Of a DNA stretch of 64,000 nucleotides, positions 49,197 to 58,410 are shown one piece after another; position 1 is the first letter of the stretch; every line of letters starts with the position of its first letter. Position numbers and translations under genes: made by a program. The notes below the pieces were generated by a model that had not been told where the DNA came from, ran no database searches, and saw only the letters and a list, made by a program, of their open reading frames with translations. Origin of the DNA: Psychroserpens luteolus (lineage in GTDB: Bacteria; Bacteroidota; Bacteroidia; Flavobacteriales; Flavobacteriaceae). The stretch covers positions 248,001 through 312,000 of the forward strand of contig NZ_JAHVXI010000003.1 of NCBI RefSeq assembly GCF_021032705.1. The letters run 5' to 3'.

Positions 49197-51266
49197 TTAT
49201 TCTTTTGTGGTTATTAAATTCCTTTTTAATAATTGTGCATTTACAGCACAGATTATGGTACTTATACTCATTAACGCCGCGCCAAATGCAGGGCTTATCA
49301 TAAGCCCAGGGATGAACCCTGTTGCCAAGGGCAAAGCCACAATATTGTAGCCCGTTGCCCAAACCAGATTTTGAACCATTTTACGATAGGTAGCCTTACC
49401 AAATAATATCAAGTTGGCAATGTCTTTTGGATTACTGTCCACTAAAACAATATCAGCGGTCTCGGCGGCTACATCCGTTCCAGAACCAATGGCAATGCCC
49501 ACATCTGCCTGTGCCAAAGCTGGCGCGTCATTTACACCATCGCCAGTCATAGCTACAAATTCACCAATTGCCTGTAATTCAATTATTTTATCTTGTTTTT
49601 GGTCTGGCAATACTTCTGCCATATAATCATCTAGTCCTAATTTATCAGCGACATCTTTGGCTACTTTTTCATTGTCTCCAGTAAGCAAAGAGACTTTGAT
49701 ATTGTTTTTCTGAAGGACTTTAATAGCTTCATAAGAACTTTCCCTGATTTCATCTGCGAAGGTTACAAAGCCAATCACTTCATCATCTACTATGGTAAAG
49801 ATTTTGGTTTCAATACCCTCGTCTTTATCTTCAGCAACATCTTTGTTCAATTGTTCCATTAGTACATATCCACCTGCTTGTACTTTCTTTCCATTGACTG
49901 TTCCACTAACACCAACGCCTGCGTTGTACTTGAAATCAGTTACAGAAGGAATCTCAATATTTTCTTCTTTTGCTTTTCGTCTTAATCCTTTGGATATATG
50001 GTGTTCGGAAGGGCTTTCAACAGCAGTCGCATACTTTAAGAGTTCTGTTTTATCGTAGTCTGATGACAATGGAACAATTCTTACTACTTCGTGTGAACCT
50101 TTAGTTAGCGTTCCAGTTTTGTCGAACACAATGGTTGATATTTTTCGAGAAGCCTCAAATGCTGTTCGGTTACGAATTAAGAGTCCATTTTTAGCAGAGA
50201 TACTTGTAGATATTGCAGCTACTAAAGGTACTGCCAGCCCTAAAGCGTGTGGACAACAGATTACCATTACAGTTACCATACGTTCTAAGGCAAATGATAC
50301 TGTTTCTCCTAATGCCAACCACGTAAAGAATGTACCAAAACCTAATACTAATGCAATTACAGTAAGCCATTTTGCTGCTACGTCTGCCAAACGTTGCGTT
50401 TTGGACTTCTGCTTTTGAGCCGTCTGAACCATATTTATCACTTTTGATAAATAGGTTTCTTTTCCTATGCCTTTTACTCTTACTTTGATGACCCCATTAC
50501 CATTAATAGCACCGCCAATTACTTCTTCATCAACACTTTTACTTACAGGCTTACTTTCCCCAGTGAGCATACTTTCATTAAGGTCACTTTTACCTTCTAC
50601 AATTACGCCGTCTGCTGGAACTTTCTCACCCGGTTTAATGAGAATGATATCACCTTCATTTAACTCGCTTATTTTTACTTTTCGAGTTTGGTTTCCATCT
50701 ACCAAGTTCGCTTCATTGGGCATTAATGCAGCCAATGCTTCCAAGGCTTTACTTGCTCCTAAAATGGAACGCATTTCAAGCCAATGACCAATCAACATTA
50801 CATCGATAAGTGTTGCTAATTCCCAAAAGAAAGTTTTGCCCTCGAATCCAAAAATAACCGCAACACTATAAAAGTATGCTGCCGAAATTGCTATGGCAAT
50901 AAGGGTCATCATTCCTGCTGACTTCTTCTTTAACTCACTTACCAAGCCCTTTAAAAATGGCCATCCTCCGAAAAAGTAAACAACACTCGATAAGGCAAAT
51001 AGTATATAATTGCTGCCTGTAAAATTCCAGTCTATACCCAACCATTTATGTATCATTGGCGATAATAAAAGAATTGGAATGGTTAAAATTGTGGACACCA
51101 AAAATCTCCGTTTAAAATCTTCTATCATCATTTTATGATGGTCGTGTCCCTGTTTACCGTGAGCAGGATTGTGCCCAGAATGACCACCGTTTCCGCGGTT
51201 CATTTTAGAGCGGTCCATTTTAGAATGATCCATTTCTTCGTGATTATGATGTTGGTGGTGTTCCAT
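49197..51266 (-). CDS. copB: CopB-type P1B copper/silver ATPase (CPH motif)
   Basis: A 689-residue ATPase. The first about 46 residues are His/Met-rich (HHQHHNHEEMDHSKM) and replace an HMA domain. The transmembrane metal site is CPH (338-340), the hallmark of the CopB/P1B-3 subgroup, not CPC. TGES, DKTGT (Asp382), GDGVND and the terminal NAQLLKRNL helix are intact. It should export Cu or Ag to the periplasm. The HMA-MauE gene ends one base before its start. Confidence 0.93.
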   Translation of the reverse strand: MEHHQHHNHEEMDHSKMDRSKMNRGNGGHSGHNPAHGKQGHDHHKMMIEDFKRRFLVSTILTIPILLLSPMIHKWLGIDWNFTGSNYILFALSSVVYFFGGWPFLKGLVSELKKKSAGMMTLIAIAISAAYFYSVAVIFGFEGKTFFWELATLIDVMLIGHWLEMRSILGASKALEALAALMPNEANLVDGNQTRKVKISELNEGDIILIKPGEKVPADGVIVEGKSDLNESMLTGESKPVSKSVDEEVIGGAINGNGVIKVRVKGIGKETYLSKVINMVQTAQKQKSKTQRLADVAAKWLTVIALVLGFGTFFTWLALGETVSFALERMVTVMVICCPHALGLAVPLVAAISTSISAKNGLLIRNRTAFEASRKISTIVFDKTGTLTKGSHEVVRIVPLSSDYDKTELLKYATAVESPSEHHISKGLRRKAKEENIEIPSVTDFKYNAGVGVSGTVNGKKVQAGGYVLMEQLNKDVAEDKDEGIETKIFTIVDDEVIGFVTFADEIRESSYEAIKVLQKNNIKVSLLTGDNEKVAKDVADKLGLDDYMAEVLPDQKQDKIIELQAIGEFVAMTGDGVNDAPALAQADVGIAIGSGTDVAAETADIVLVDSNPKDIANLILFGKATYRKMVQNLVWATGYNIVALPLATGFIPGLMISPAFGAALMSISTIICAVNAQLLKRNLITTKE

Positions 51267-51267
51267 T

Positions 51268-52002
51268 TTATATCATTTGAGTTAACATTAATACTGCCAT
51301 TACAATCATAATAGCATTTTCAATAAATGTGGCTTCTGTCATAGGTAGTTTTAATGCCGTTCCAAGACAAGCACAACGAATTGATTTATTATCCAAAAGC
51401 GTTTTAGTAACGCCAACCGTTGTGATACTTAATATTATAAGAGTGGCTATAAGGGCAATTTCTATTTCAAATCGCATTAAGAACATCAGTCCAAGAGCAG
51501 TTTCTATGAATGGGTATATCCAACCATATATTGAAACCCGTTTTGCTAATGGGTCATACATTCTGAAGGATTCTGGGAAATTTTTCAAATCTAGCATCTT
51601 GAAGAAACTGAACACTATGAAAAACAACCCCATAAAATCCAACATTACGGCATTACCATCCCAATTTTTAGAATGCAACAAAATACTTGCAGTTGCTATG
51701 TAAAAAAGGATGAGCAATAATGGTTGCAATTGTTGCAGTTTTGACTTTTGCTCTGTTTCATCCATAGATTGGGATGTCATCTGGAAAACATTTTTGTTTT
51801 CCTTTTCCGAAAGAGTATATTTTTCCGGCAATGCTTTTTTAAGAACTTCCGTAGCAACGTGACTACTCATTGTAACTTCAGCTTCGGCTTTTTCGAGGTT
51901 AACAGTAACGTTGGTAACGTTATCTACGTTGCCCAAATATTTTTCTACCGAAGCCTTACAGCCTCCGCAGGTCATTCCTGTTATGTTATATGTATGTGTC
52001 AT
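51268..52002 (-). CDS. HMA domain fused to a MauE/DoxX-like membrane protein
   Basis: A 244-residue protein. Residues 1-68 are an HMA domain with MTCGGCKASVE (Cys12, Cys15). Four helices follow (about 90-110, 120-140, 160-200, 225-243) in the MauE/DoxX pattern, with a conserved Cys pair in RCACLGTALKLPM. The HMA end is likely cytoplasmic and could pass copper to the adjacent CopB ATPase; the membrane part suggests a redox role. Start 1 bp apart from copB. Confidence 0.87.
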   Translation of the reverse strand: MTHTYNITGMTCGGCKASVEKYLGNVDNVTNVTVNLEKAEAEVTMSSHVATEVLKKALPEKYTLSEKENKNVFQMTSQSMDETEQKSKLQQLQPLLLILFYIATASILLHSKNWDGNAVMLDFMGLFFIVFSFFKMLDLKNFPESFRMYDPLAKRVSIYGWIYPFIETALGLMFLMRFEIEIALIATLIILSITTVGVTKTLLDNKSIRCACLGTALKLPMTEATFIENAIMIVMAVLMLTQMI

Positions 52003-52029
52003 TGTTCATTTTTTTTAATGATTATTACA

Positions 52030-52066
52030 CAAAATTAATTTCTGCAACCCACCTTTATTTGTACAA
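52030..52066 (-). promoter_or_regulatory. Putative promoter and palindrome upstream of the HMA-MauE/copB unit
   Basis: On the minus strand TAATTTTG (52037-52030) fits the -7 consensus, 28 bp before the ATG. Upstream lies the 8-bp palindrome TTGTACAA (52059-52066), near where a regulator would bind. The 77-bp gap from the regulator gene makes a separate promoter plausible. No well-spaced -33 TTG is seen. Confidence 0.35.
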
Positions 52067-52079
52067 TTCTGGATAATCT

Positions 52080-52637
52080 TTACACAATTTGGTCTATGGG
52101 TTTTCTGTTCCATTTTTGCAGGTTCTTAAATACTGTCATTGACATTCCTGTTACATTTTTGAATTGTCTCGCCAAATGACTACTGTTATTATAGTTCAAG
52201 CTGTATGCTATTTCTGAAAAATTCAACTGTCCCAATTGTATCAGTTCTTTTACCTTTTCAATCTTTAAGTTGATTTCATATTTTTCTATGGTTAAACCTT
52301 CAGTTTTACTGAACAACTTGCTTAAAGCCGAATAGGATTTATTAAACCTTTTGGTCAAAAAAGAGGAAAGATTTGCATTGTCTTGATTTTCGATTTTTTG
52401 TATGAGTACAATCTTTATTTCCTCTATCAAAATTTCTGTTTCATCCTTTATGATTTCAAAACCGTGTTTGTTCAGCACTTTTTCCAATTCTAATGCTTGG
52501 ATGCCTGTCTTTTCGTTTAGAACAATTTGCCCAAGCTCAACCGATTTTATGTCACAACCCAATTCCTCCAACTCACGCAATACAGTTGATTTGCATCTGT
52601 CGCACACCATATTCTTTATGTTAAGGGTTGGTTTCAT
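52080..52637 (-). CDS. AraC-family regulator fused to an HMA-like metal-sensing domain
   Basis: A 185-residue one-component regulator. Residues 1-70 look like an HMA/ferredoxin fold with KNMVCDRCKSTV (Cys12, Cys15) placed exactly as in copper chaperones. Residues about 75-185 are an AraC helix-turn-helix domain (LNFSEIAYSLNYNNSSHLARQF). The natural reading is a cytoplasmic copper or silver sensor that activates the cus/cop genes around it. Its start overlaps the stop of the acetolactate-decarboxylase-like gene by 4 bp. Confidence 0.87.
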   Translation of the reverse strand: MKPTLNIKNMVCDRCKSTVLRELEELGCDIKSVELGQIVLNEKTGIQALELEKVLNKHGFEIIKDETEILIEEIKIVLIQKIENQDNANLSSFLTKRFNKSYSALSKLFSKTEGLTIEKYEINLKIEKVKELIQLGQLNFSEIAYSLNYNNSSHLARQFKNVTGMSMTVFKNLQKWNRKPIDQIV

Positions 52638-53359
52638 TGCTTTGGTAGTTTTAATGTTACTGTTTGATGTAATAACAAATCATCTATATGGCCAGCAATC
52701 TCATTACCATCTGTTTTAAAATGCATATGCATATTGGTTGTATGATGTGTAAAGACTGCTTTGTGCTTTGTAGAATAAAACCCTATAATTTGAACTTTAC
52801 TATCTTTCAAAGTTCCATTTAAACCAGATTCTTTGTGTTTTTTATGACTATGTATTTTATCACCATCTTTCCAATTAATGACGTGCCAATCTAAAGAAGC
52901 GATAGTACCATCTAATAGAAAAGGAAATGGTTTTTCTATGTCAATCCCAATATCTGTGGCTATTTCAAAAATTTGCTTTTCTAAATCACTTTTTGTTTTA
53001 CTATTCTCAATTTGAAAAGAATCCCACGCTTTAATTTCTGCATATACTAATAGAGATGCCTTTATATTGTAAGAATCTTTAATCTGTAAACTACTATCAA
53101 CCACAAAACTGTTGCTTGGTTGACTATCAAATATTTGAATTTCGCCCTTGAGGTTATCCACAGCACCAAGAGCGTAAAGGTTTTTCATTTTTGAAAGTGT
53201 GTCTAAACTGATTACGGGTTGAATATTCCCAGACATTATTGTTCTTAAAGCACCTGAATGTTTTACTTCTGTTGAAAGAGTTTTACTTTCTTTATCTCGA
53301 CAAGACGAAAAGGCAATTGTAAAAAACACTAATACGATTATATATGTTAATCTTTTCAT
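52634..53359 (-). CDS. Acetolactate-decarboxylase-like exported lipoprotein
   Basis: A 241-residue lipoprotein (lipobox FSSC, Cys20). The mature part resembles BudA/alpha-acetolactate decarboxylase: LYALGAVDNLKGEIQIFD (61-78) and the zinc-ligand block MHMHFKTDGNEIAGHID (210-226), giving His211, His213 and His224, with Glu73 as a possible fourth ligand. An inserted His cluster (IHSHKKHKE, 169-177) is unusual. BudA is normally a cytoplasmic fermentation enzyme, so a lipid-anchored copy inside a copper operon suggests a repurposed metal-binding fold or a periplasmic role. The assignment rests on motif recall. Confidence 0.65.
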   Translation of the reverse strand: MKRLTYIIVLVFFTIAFSSCRDKESKTLSTEVKHSGALRTIMSGNIQPVISLDTLSKMKNLYALGAVDNLKGEIQIFDSQPSNSFVVDSSLQIKDSYNIKASLLVYAEIKAWDSFQIENSKTKSDLEKQIFEIATDIGIDIEKPFPFLLDGTIASLDWHVINWKDGDKIHSHKKHKESGLNGTLKDSKVQIIGFYSTKHKAVFTHHTTNMHMHFKTDGNEIAGHIDDLLLHQTVTLKLPKQ

Positions 53360-53362
53360 TGC

Positions 53363-54598
53363 TTAATTGGTTAAGTAATTAATAATTGTGCTTTGCACAT
53401 AGTAGCCCTTAATAGACTCTATTTGGTTCATTTGAAACTTTAGTTGCAATTCCTGAATATCCAAAACATCATTAAAATCTATCGTTCCTGTTTCGTAACT
53501 TTTGATTAAGATATCTTCTGCATCTTTAGCTTGTTTTAAGTTCTTGGTTTGAGTCTCATAACTTATTCTTGCCGAAATACGTTCATTAATCGCCTTACTT
53601 AAAAGTGTTTCCAAAGTGTTTAATCGTTCTTGTTTTTGAGCTGTTATTTCTTCCTGTTGCAACTCATTTTGCTTGGTTTGAGATTTATATTTTTTATTAA
53701 AAATTGGGATTGACAATGAAACCATAGGCATCACAATATCTTTACCGTTATCCGAGAAATTCATATCTGGTCTTTCGGAAACATTGATATAGTCCAAGCC
53801 AAACCCAATCATAGGACTGCTTTCTTTTTGGTTTAGTAATTCTGATTGTTCTATGGATTGAAATAGTTTATCATACTTTAACAATTCAGGATGCAATGCT
53901 AAATTTTTAGTAGTGACTTCAAAGTCTTCTGAAGGCATCATTAAACTCTCTACCACAGTAACAGCAACATCATTTTCTCTGTTCAAAAGGTTATTCAGAT
54001 TCGTTTGTTCCGCTAAAAACTGTTGACTTAAAACATCTTTTAGTTGTTGCATTTCATTTTGACGCATTTGTAATCTCAATACATCTACAGCAGATGCTTT
54101 ACCAACCTCAACAGAGGTTAGTGCTAATGTCTCATAGGTTTCCAGTAGTTTAATATTCTCGCTTAAAACCTCTTGTTTTGCTTTATTAGCGTAAAGATTA
54201 TAATAGGATTGTGATACAGAAGCCATCAATTTTCGCTTTGCAATAACAATGTCTTCATATTTTGCATCAGCTAATGAACTGACATAATTTTCTCTTGATG
54301 TAATTGTACCAAACCACGGTAACATTTGTTTAGCTGATACCTTAAAGCGTTGTGCTCCTGTTCTCGTTTCTGGTTCGCTCACAAAGTAACCTACACCAAA
54401 TTCGGTATTAGGAATGGTATTGACTTCATTTACTTTTTCGGAAGCTCTTTTGTATTGCAATTCAAATTTTTGAATTTCTGGACTGTTATTTAATGCTGTA
54501 TCAATAAGCTTTTCTAACTCTTGACTTTGCGCAGAAAGCACGAAGCATAAAGCACAAAGAACAAAGACCGTTTTTATATTGATTTTTATGTATTTCAT
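53363..54598 (-). CDS. cusC: TolC-family outer-membrane factor (CusC-like)
   Basis: A 411-residue outer-membrane efflux channel with a signal peptide ending LSAQSQ. Two OEP-type halves are rich in coiled-coil helices (LNNSPEIQKFELQYKRA; LQLKFQMNQIES). It has no lipobox. Its start overlaps the cusA stop by 4 bp, so it should be the channel for that pump. Confidence 0.9.
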   Translation of the reverse strand: MKYIKINIKTVFVLCALCFVLSAQSQELEKLIDTALNNSPEIQKFELQYKRASEKVNEVNTIPNTEFGVGYFVSEPETRTGAQRFKVSAKQMLPWFGTITSRENYVSSLADAKYEDIVIAKRKLMASVSQSYYNLYANKAKQEVLSENIKLLETYETLALTSVEVGKASAVDVLRLQMRQNEMQQLKDVLSQQFLAEQTNLNNLLNRENDVAVTVVESLMMPSEDFEVTTKNLALHPELLKYDKLFQSIEQSELLNQKESSPMIGFGLDYINVSERPDMNFSDNGKDIVMPMVSLSIPIFNKKYKSQTKQNELQQEEITAQKQERLNTLETLLSKAINERISARISYETQTKNLKQAKDAEDILIKSYETGTIDFNDVLDIQELQLKFQMNQIESIKGYYVQSTIINYLTN

Positions 54599-57500
54599 TT
54601 TGTTGCTCTTTTAAGTTTAACTTCGGATTTCCAGCTATATAATACTGGAACTACGAATAGGGTTATTAAGGCTATGAGCATTCCACCAAAACTTGGGATT
54701 GCCATTGGAATCATAATATCGCTTCCTCTCCCTGTAGATGTGAGTATTGGTAATAATGCTAATATGGTCGTTGCTGTTGTCATTAAACAGGGTCTGATTC
54801 GTTTTTCTCCTGCTTCAACAACTGACGCCCTAACTTCTTTTTTGTTTTCTGGTGTATTTCTATTAAAAGTTTGTGTTAAATAGGTTGCCATAACCACACC
54901 ATCATCGGTTGCAATACCGAAGAGTGCAATAAAACCTACCCAAACAGCCACACTTAAATTAATTGGGTGCATCTGGAATAAATCACGCAGATTCTGCCCA
55001 GCGACATTGAAGTTTAAAAACCAATCTTGACCATAGAGCCATATCATTACAAATCCACCAGCAAACGCTACTGCAATACCTGTAAACACCATTAATGATG
55101 TACCAACAGAACGGAATTGGAAATACAGTATTAAAAAGATGATTGCCAATGCTAATGGCACAACAACAGATAAGGTTTTTTCTGCTCGTAATTGATTTTC
55201 GTAAGTTCCTGTGAATGCATAGTTGATTCCTTTTGGAACTATCAATTCACCAGAGTCTATCTTTTCTTGAATCAATGCTTGTGCGTTTTCAACCACGCTT
55301 ACTTCTGCAAAACCATCTAATTTATCGAACAGTACATAACCTACTAAAAAGGTATCTTCACTTTTAATGACTTGTGGACCTTGTTCGTAACGAATGGATG
55401 CCAATTCGCTTAATGGAACAGGACTGCCTTTTTCAACTGGCATATAAATCTGTTGTAAGTCTGTTGGATTTGCTCGTAATTCTCTTGGGTATCGCACACG
55501 AACACCATATCGCTCACGACCTTCAACCGTTTGTGTTAATACCATACCACCAACTGCGACTTTTAATACCTCTTGAACATCTTGTACAGAAATACCATAA
55601 CGTGCAATTTTCTCTCTATCAATATCAATTAACAAATAGGGTTTGCCTACAATACGGTCTGCAAAAACAGCTTCTTTTTTAACACCTTCAGCTTGTTTGA
55701 GTATATCTTCCAATTGAACACCAAAGGCTTCAATTTGCTTTAAGTCTTGACCTTTTACCTTAATTCCCATAGGTGCTCGCATTCCTGTTTGAAGCATTAC
55801 CAATCTTGTTTCAATGGGTTGTAGTTTTGGTGCTGACGTAACACCTGGCAATTTGGTAACTCTTACAATTTCATTCCAAATATCGTCTGGTGATTCAATT
55901 TCTGGTCGCCAATTACGATAGTATTCACCATCCTCATCTTCGATTAGTTGAGACCTTTTAACTGTGCTATAAGCAACATTTTCGGAATTATTAGGATTAG
56001 AAATAAAGCGACCATCTTTCAATTCAAACAAACCATCCTCATTTACTTTATAGCGTTGTCGTTCTCCATCTGCATTCAGCATATATTCTGATTTATACTG
56101 AATGATGTTCTCATACATTGATAGAGGTGCTGGGTCTAACGCTGATTCTGTTCTACCTGCTTTACCTACAACTGTTTCAATTTCTGGAATACTGGCGACA
56201 GCCATATCTAATTGTTGTAAAACCCGTTTGTTTTCTTCCACACCAGAATGAGGCATTGAAGTTGGCATTAGTAGAAATGAGCCTTCATTTAAGGATGGCA
56301 TAAACTCTTTGCCTGTGTTCTTCATGATGAAAAACCCTGCAATTACAATAGCTGTTGGAACAGATAGAAACAATAATTTATGATCTAAACACCACCTTAA
56401 AATATGTGTGTAATATTTGATGAATAATGTAAAAAGACCTAATAAACCAAAGCAAATTACACTTACAAAAATGAGATTCCAAAAGATGCTTTTATCAACG
56501 CCTAATGGTCGCCAATATTCGGCTAACAGAAATATGATTGCTGATGCTGAAATAATGATATTGACAAGATTAGCTTGTTTGTCTGATATTTTATTTTGAA
56601 GATTTAGAAGTGCTGTAATTCCAAAAGCTATCAAAATCAATCCTAACCAATACCCAAAGACTATTGCTACGATTCCTAAAGCTATTAAAACACCATTTAA
56701 AATAGTTTTAAAAGTGTTTTTAATGCTTTTCTTTCTGAATAAATAAGCAGCAAACGGTGGAATTAAAAATAAAGCGACAATAACTGATGCAGTTAACGCA
56801 AAGGTTTTTGTAAATGCCAATGGTCTAAATAATTTTCCTTCTGCACCAATCATAGTAAATACAGGAATGAAACTAATTATTGTTGTCATTACTGCGGTTA
56901 CGATTGCGCCAGATACTTCTGCTGTGGCATTATAAACTACTGTATTAATGGATTGTGTTCCATCATCTTCATCTAAATGCCTTATAATGTTTTCTGAAAG
57001 AATGACACCAACATCGACCATTGTACCAATAGCAATTGCAATACCAGATAATGCGACAATGTTTGCATCTACTCCAAAGAACTTCATAGCTATAAAAACC
57101 ATTAAAACAGCAACTGGTAGTAGTCCAGATATAAGTACCGATGCCCGAAGATTAAACACCATAATGATAATAACCAAAATGGTAATTAGAATTTCTAAAG
57201 TTAAGGCTTCATTGAGTGTGCCTAGTGTTTCTTGAATTAATTCTGTTCTATCATAAAATGGTACTATTGTGACTTGTGATGTTCTTCCATCTGCCAATAC
57301 TTTTGAAGGTAACCCTGCACTTAATTCGTTAATTTTCTCTTTTACATTATTAATGACTTCCATTGGGTTTGCACCATAACGCGCTACTACAACACCACCG
57401 ACAACTTCTGCACCTTCTTTATCTAATAAGCCACGTCTTGTTGCAGGGCCTAAAGAGACTTTTCCAATATCTTTAATTCGTATTGCTGTATAATCTTCGG

Positions 57501-58302
57501 AAGTAACGACAGCGTTTTCAATATCTGCGATAGATTTTACATAACCCAAGCCGCGAACTAAATATTCTGCATTATTGATTTCAATAGTTTGTGCACCAAT
57601 GTCTTTATTACTTTCCTTAACTGCTTTTACAATATGATGCATACCTATATTATATTGACGCATCAATTCTGGATTAACATCTACTTGGTATTCTTGAACA
57701 TAACCACCAATAGATGCTACTTCTGATACGCCATTTGCAGAGGATAGCGCATATTTTACATAGTAATCTTGAATACTACGTAATTCTTGTAAATCCCAAC
57801 CACCAGTTACATTTCCGTTTTCATCACGTCCTTCAAGCGTGTACCAAAATATTTGTCCTAATCCTGTTGCATCTGGTCCCAACGCAGGATTAACACCTTC
57901 AGGTAATAAACCACTTGGTAATGAGTTTAGTTTTTCGAGAATTCGACTTCTACTCCAGTAAAATTCTATATCTTCTTCAAAAATTATATAGATACTTGAA
58001 AAGCCGAACATAGACGAACTACGAATGGTTTTTACTCCAGGAATACCTAACAAAGACGTGGTTAATGGATAGGTAATTTGGTCTTCTATATCTTGAGGTG
58101 AACGACCATCCCACTTTGTAAATACAATTTGTTGGTTTTCTCCAATATCTGGTATGGCATCTACAGCTACAGGATTACTTGGTAAAAATCCTGTATCCCA
58201 ATTGAAAGGTGCATTTACTGTTCCCCATCCTACGAAAAGAACGAGAAGTAGAACTGCAACGAGTTTATTTTCTATTAAAAATTTGATGCTTTTATTTAGC
58301 AT
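54595..58302 (-). CDS. cusA: CusA-type heavy-metal RND efflux pump
   Basis: A 1235-residue inner-membrane pump, about 190 residues longer than E. coli CusA. The RND core is complete: LVAVLLLVLFVGWG first helix, AIGTMVDVGVILSENI proton-relay helix, FGIATDDGVV in helix 10. The extra length comes from an inserted block of hydrophobic helices at about 525-635 and a charged periplasmic insertion at about 740-800. Met residues typical of Cu/Ag transport are hard to place by eye, so the Cu/Ag assignment rests on context. It is coupled to cusC by a 4-bp overlap. Confidence 0.93.
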   Translation of the reverse strand: MLNKSIKFLIENKLVAVLLLVLFVGWGTVNAPFNWDTGFLPSNPVAVDAIPDIGENQQIVFTKWDGRSPQDIEDQITYPLTTSLLGIPGVKTIRSSSMFGFSSIYIIFEEDIEFYWSRSRILEKLNSLPSGLLPEGVNPALGPDATGLGQIFWYTLEGRDENGNVTGGWDLQELRSIQDYYVKYALSSANGVSEVASIGGYVQEYQVDVNPELMRQYNIGMHHIVKAVKESNKDIGAQTIEINNAEYLVRGLGYVKSIADIENAVVTSEDYTAIRIKDIGKVSLGPATRRGLLDKEGAEVVGGVVVARYGANPMEVINNVKEKINELSAGLPSKVLADGRTSQVTIVPFYDRTELIQETLGTLNEALTLEILITILVIIIMVFNLRASVLISGLLPVAVLMVFIAMKFFGVDANIVALSGIAIAIGTMVDVGVILSENIIRHLDEDDGTQSINTVVYNATAEVSGAIVTAVMTTIISFIPVFTMIGAEGKLFRPLAFTKTFALTASVIVALFLIPPFAAYLFRKKSIKNTFKTILNGVLIALGIVAIVFGYWLGLILIAFGITALLNLQNKISDKQANLVNIIISASAIIFLLAEYWRPLGVDKSIFWNLIFVSVICFGLLGLFTLFIKYYTHILRWCLDHKLLFLSVPTAIVIAGFFIMKNTGKEFMPSLNEGSFLLMPTSMPHSGVEENKRVLQQLDMAVASIPEIETVVGKAGRTESALDPAPLSMYENIIQYKSEYMLNADGERQRYKVNEDGLFELKDGRFISNPNNSENVAYSTVKRSQLIEDEDGEYYRNWRPEIESPDDIWNEIVRVTKLPGVTSAPKLQPIETRLVMLQTGMRAPMGIKVKGQDLKQIEAFGVQLEDILKQAEGVKKEAVFADRIVGKPYLLIDIDREKIARYGISVQDVQEVLKVAVGGMVLTQTVEGRERYGVRVRYPRELRANPTDLQQIYMPVEKGSPVPLSELASIRYEQGPQVIKSEDTFLVGYVLFDKLDGFAEVSVVENAQALIQEKIDSGELIVPKGINYAFTGTYENQLRAEKTLSVVVPLALAIIFLILYFQFRSVGTSLMVFTGIAVAFAGGFVMIWLYGQDWFLNFNVAGQNLRDLFQMHPINLSVAVWVGFIALFGIATDDGVVMATYLTQTFNRNTPENKKEVRASVVEAGEKRIRPCLMTTATTILALLPILTSTGRGSDIMIPMAIPSFGGMLIALITLFVVPVLYSWKSEVKLKRATK

Positions 58303-58410
58303 AGTATTTGATAATTAAACAATTAGACATTGGTGTTGAGAAAACACCGAATACAACAAATTGTCCACATAGCATAAAGCCATTGGATAACGCAGTCTAT
58401 TGTTTAAAAA

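Noticed and set aside
51748-52038. 96-codon plus-strand frame over the HMA-MauE start and the regulator gap
   Set aside because: Phe/Cys-rich shadow of the HMA coding region; not a credible protein.
58329-58350. GGTGTT-GAGAA-AACACC hairpin between the HYC protein gene and cusA
   Set aside because: Only 6 strong pairs and no trailing U-run; could be an attenuator but nothing supports it over chance.
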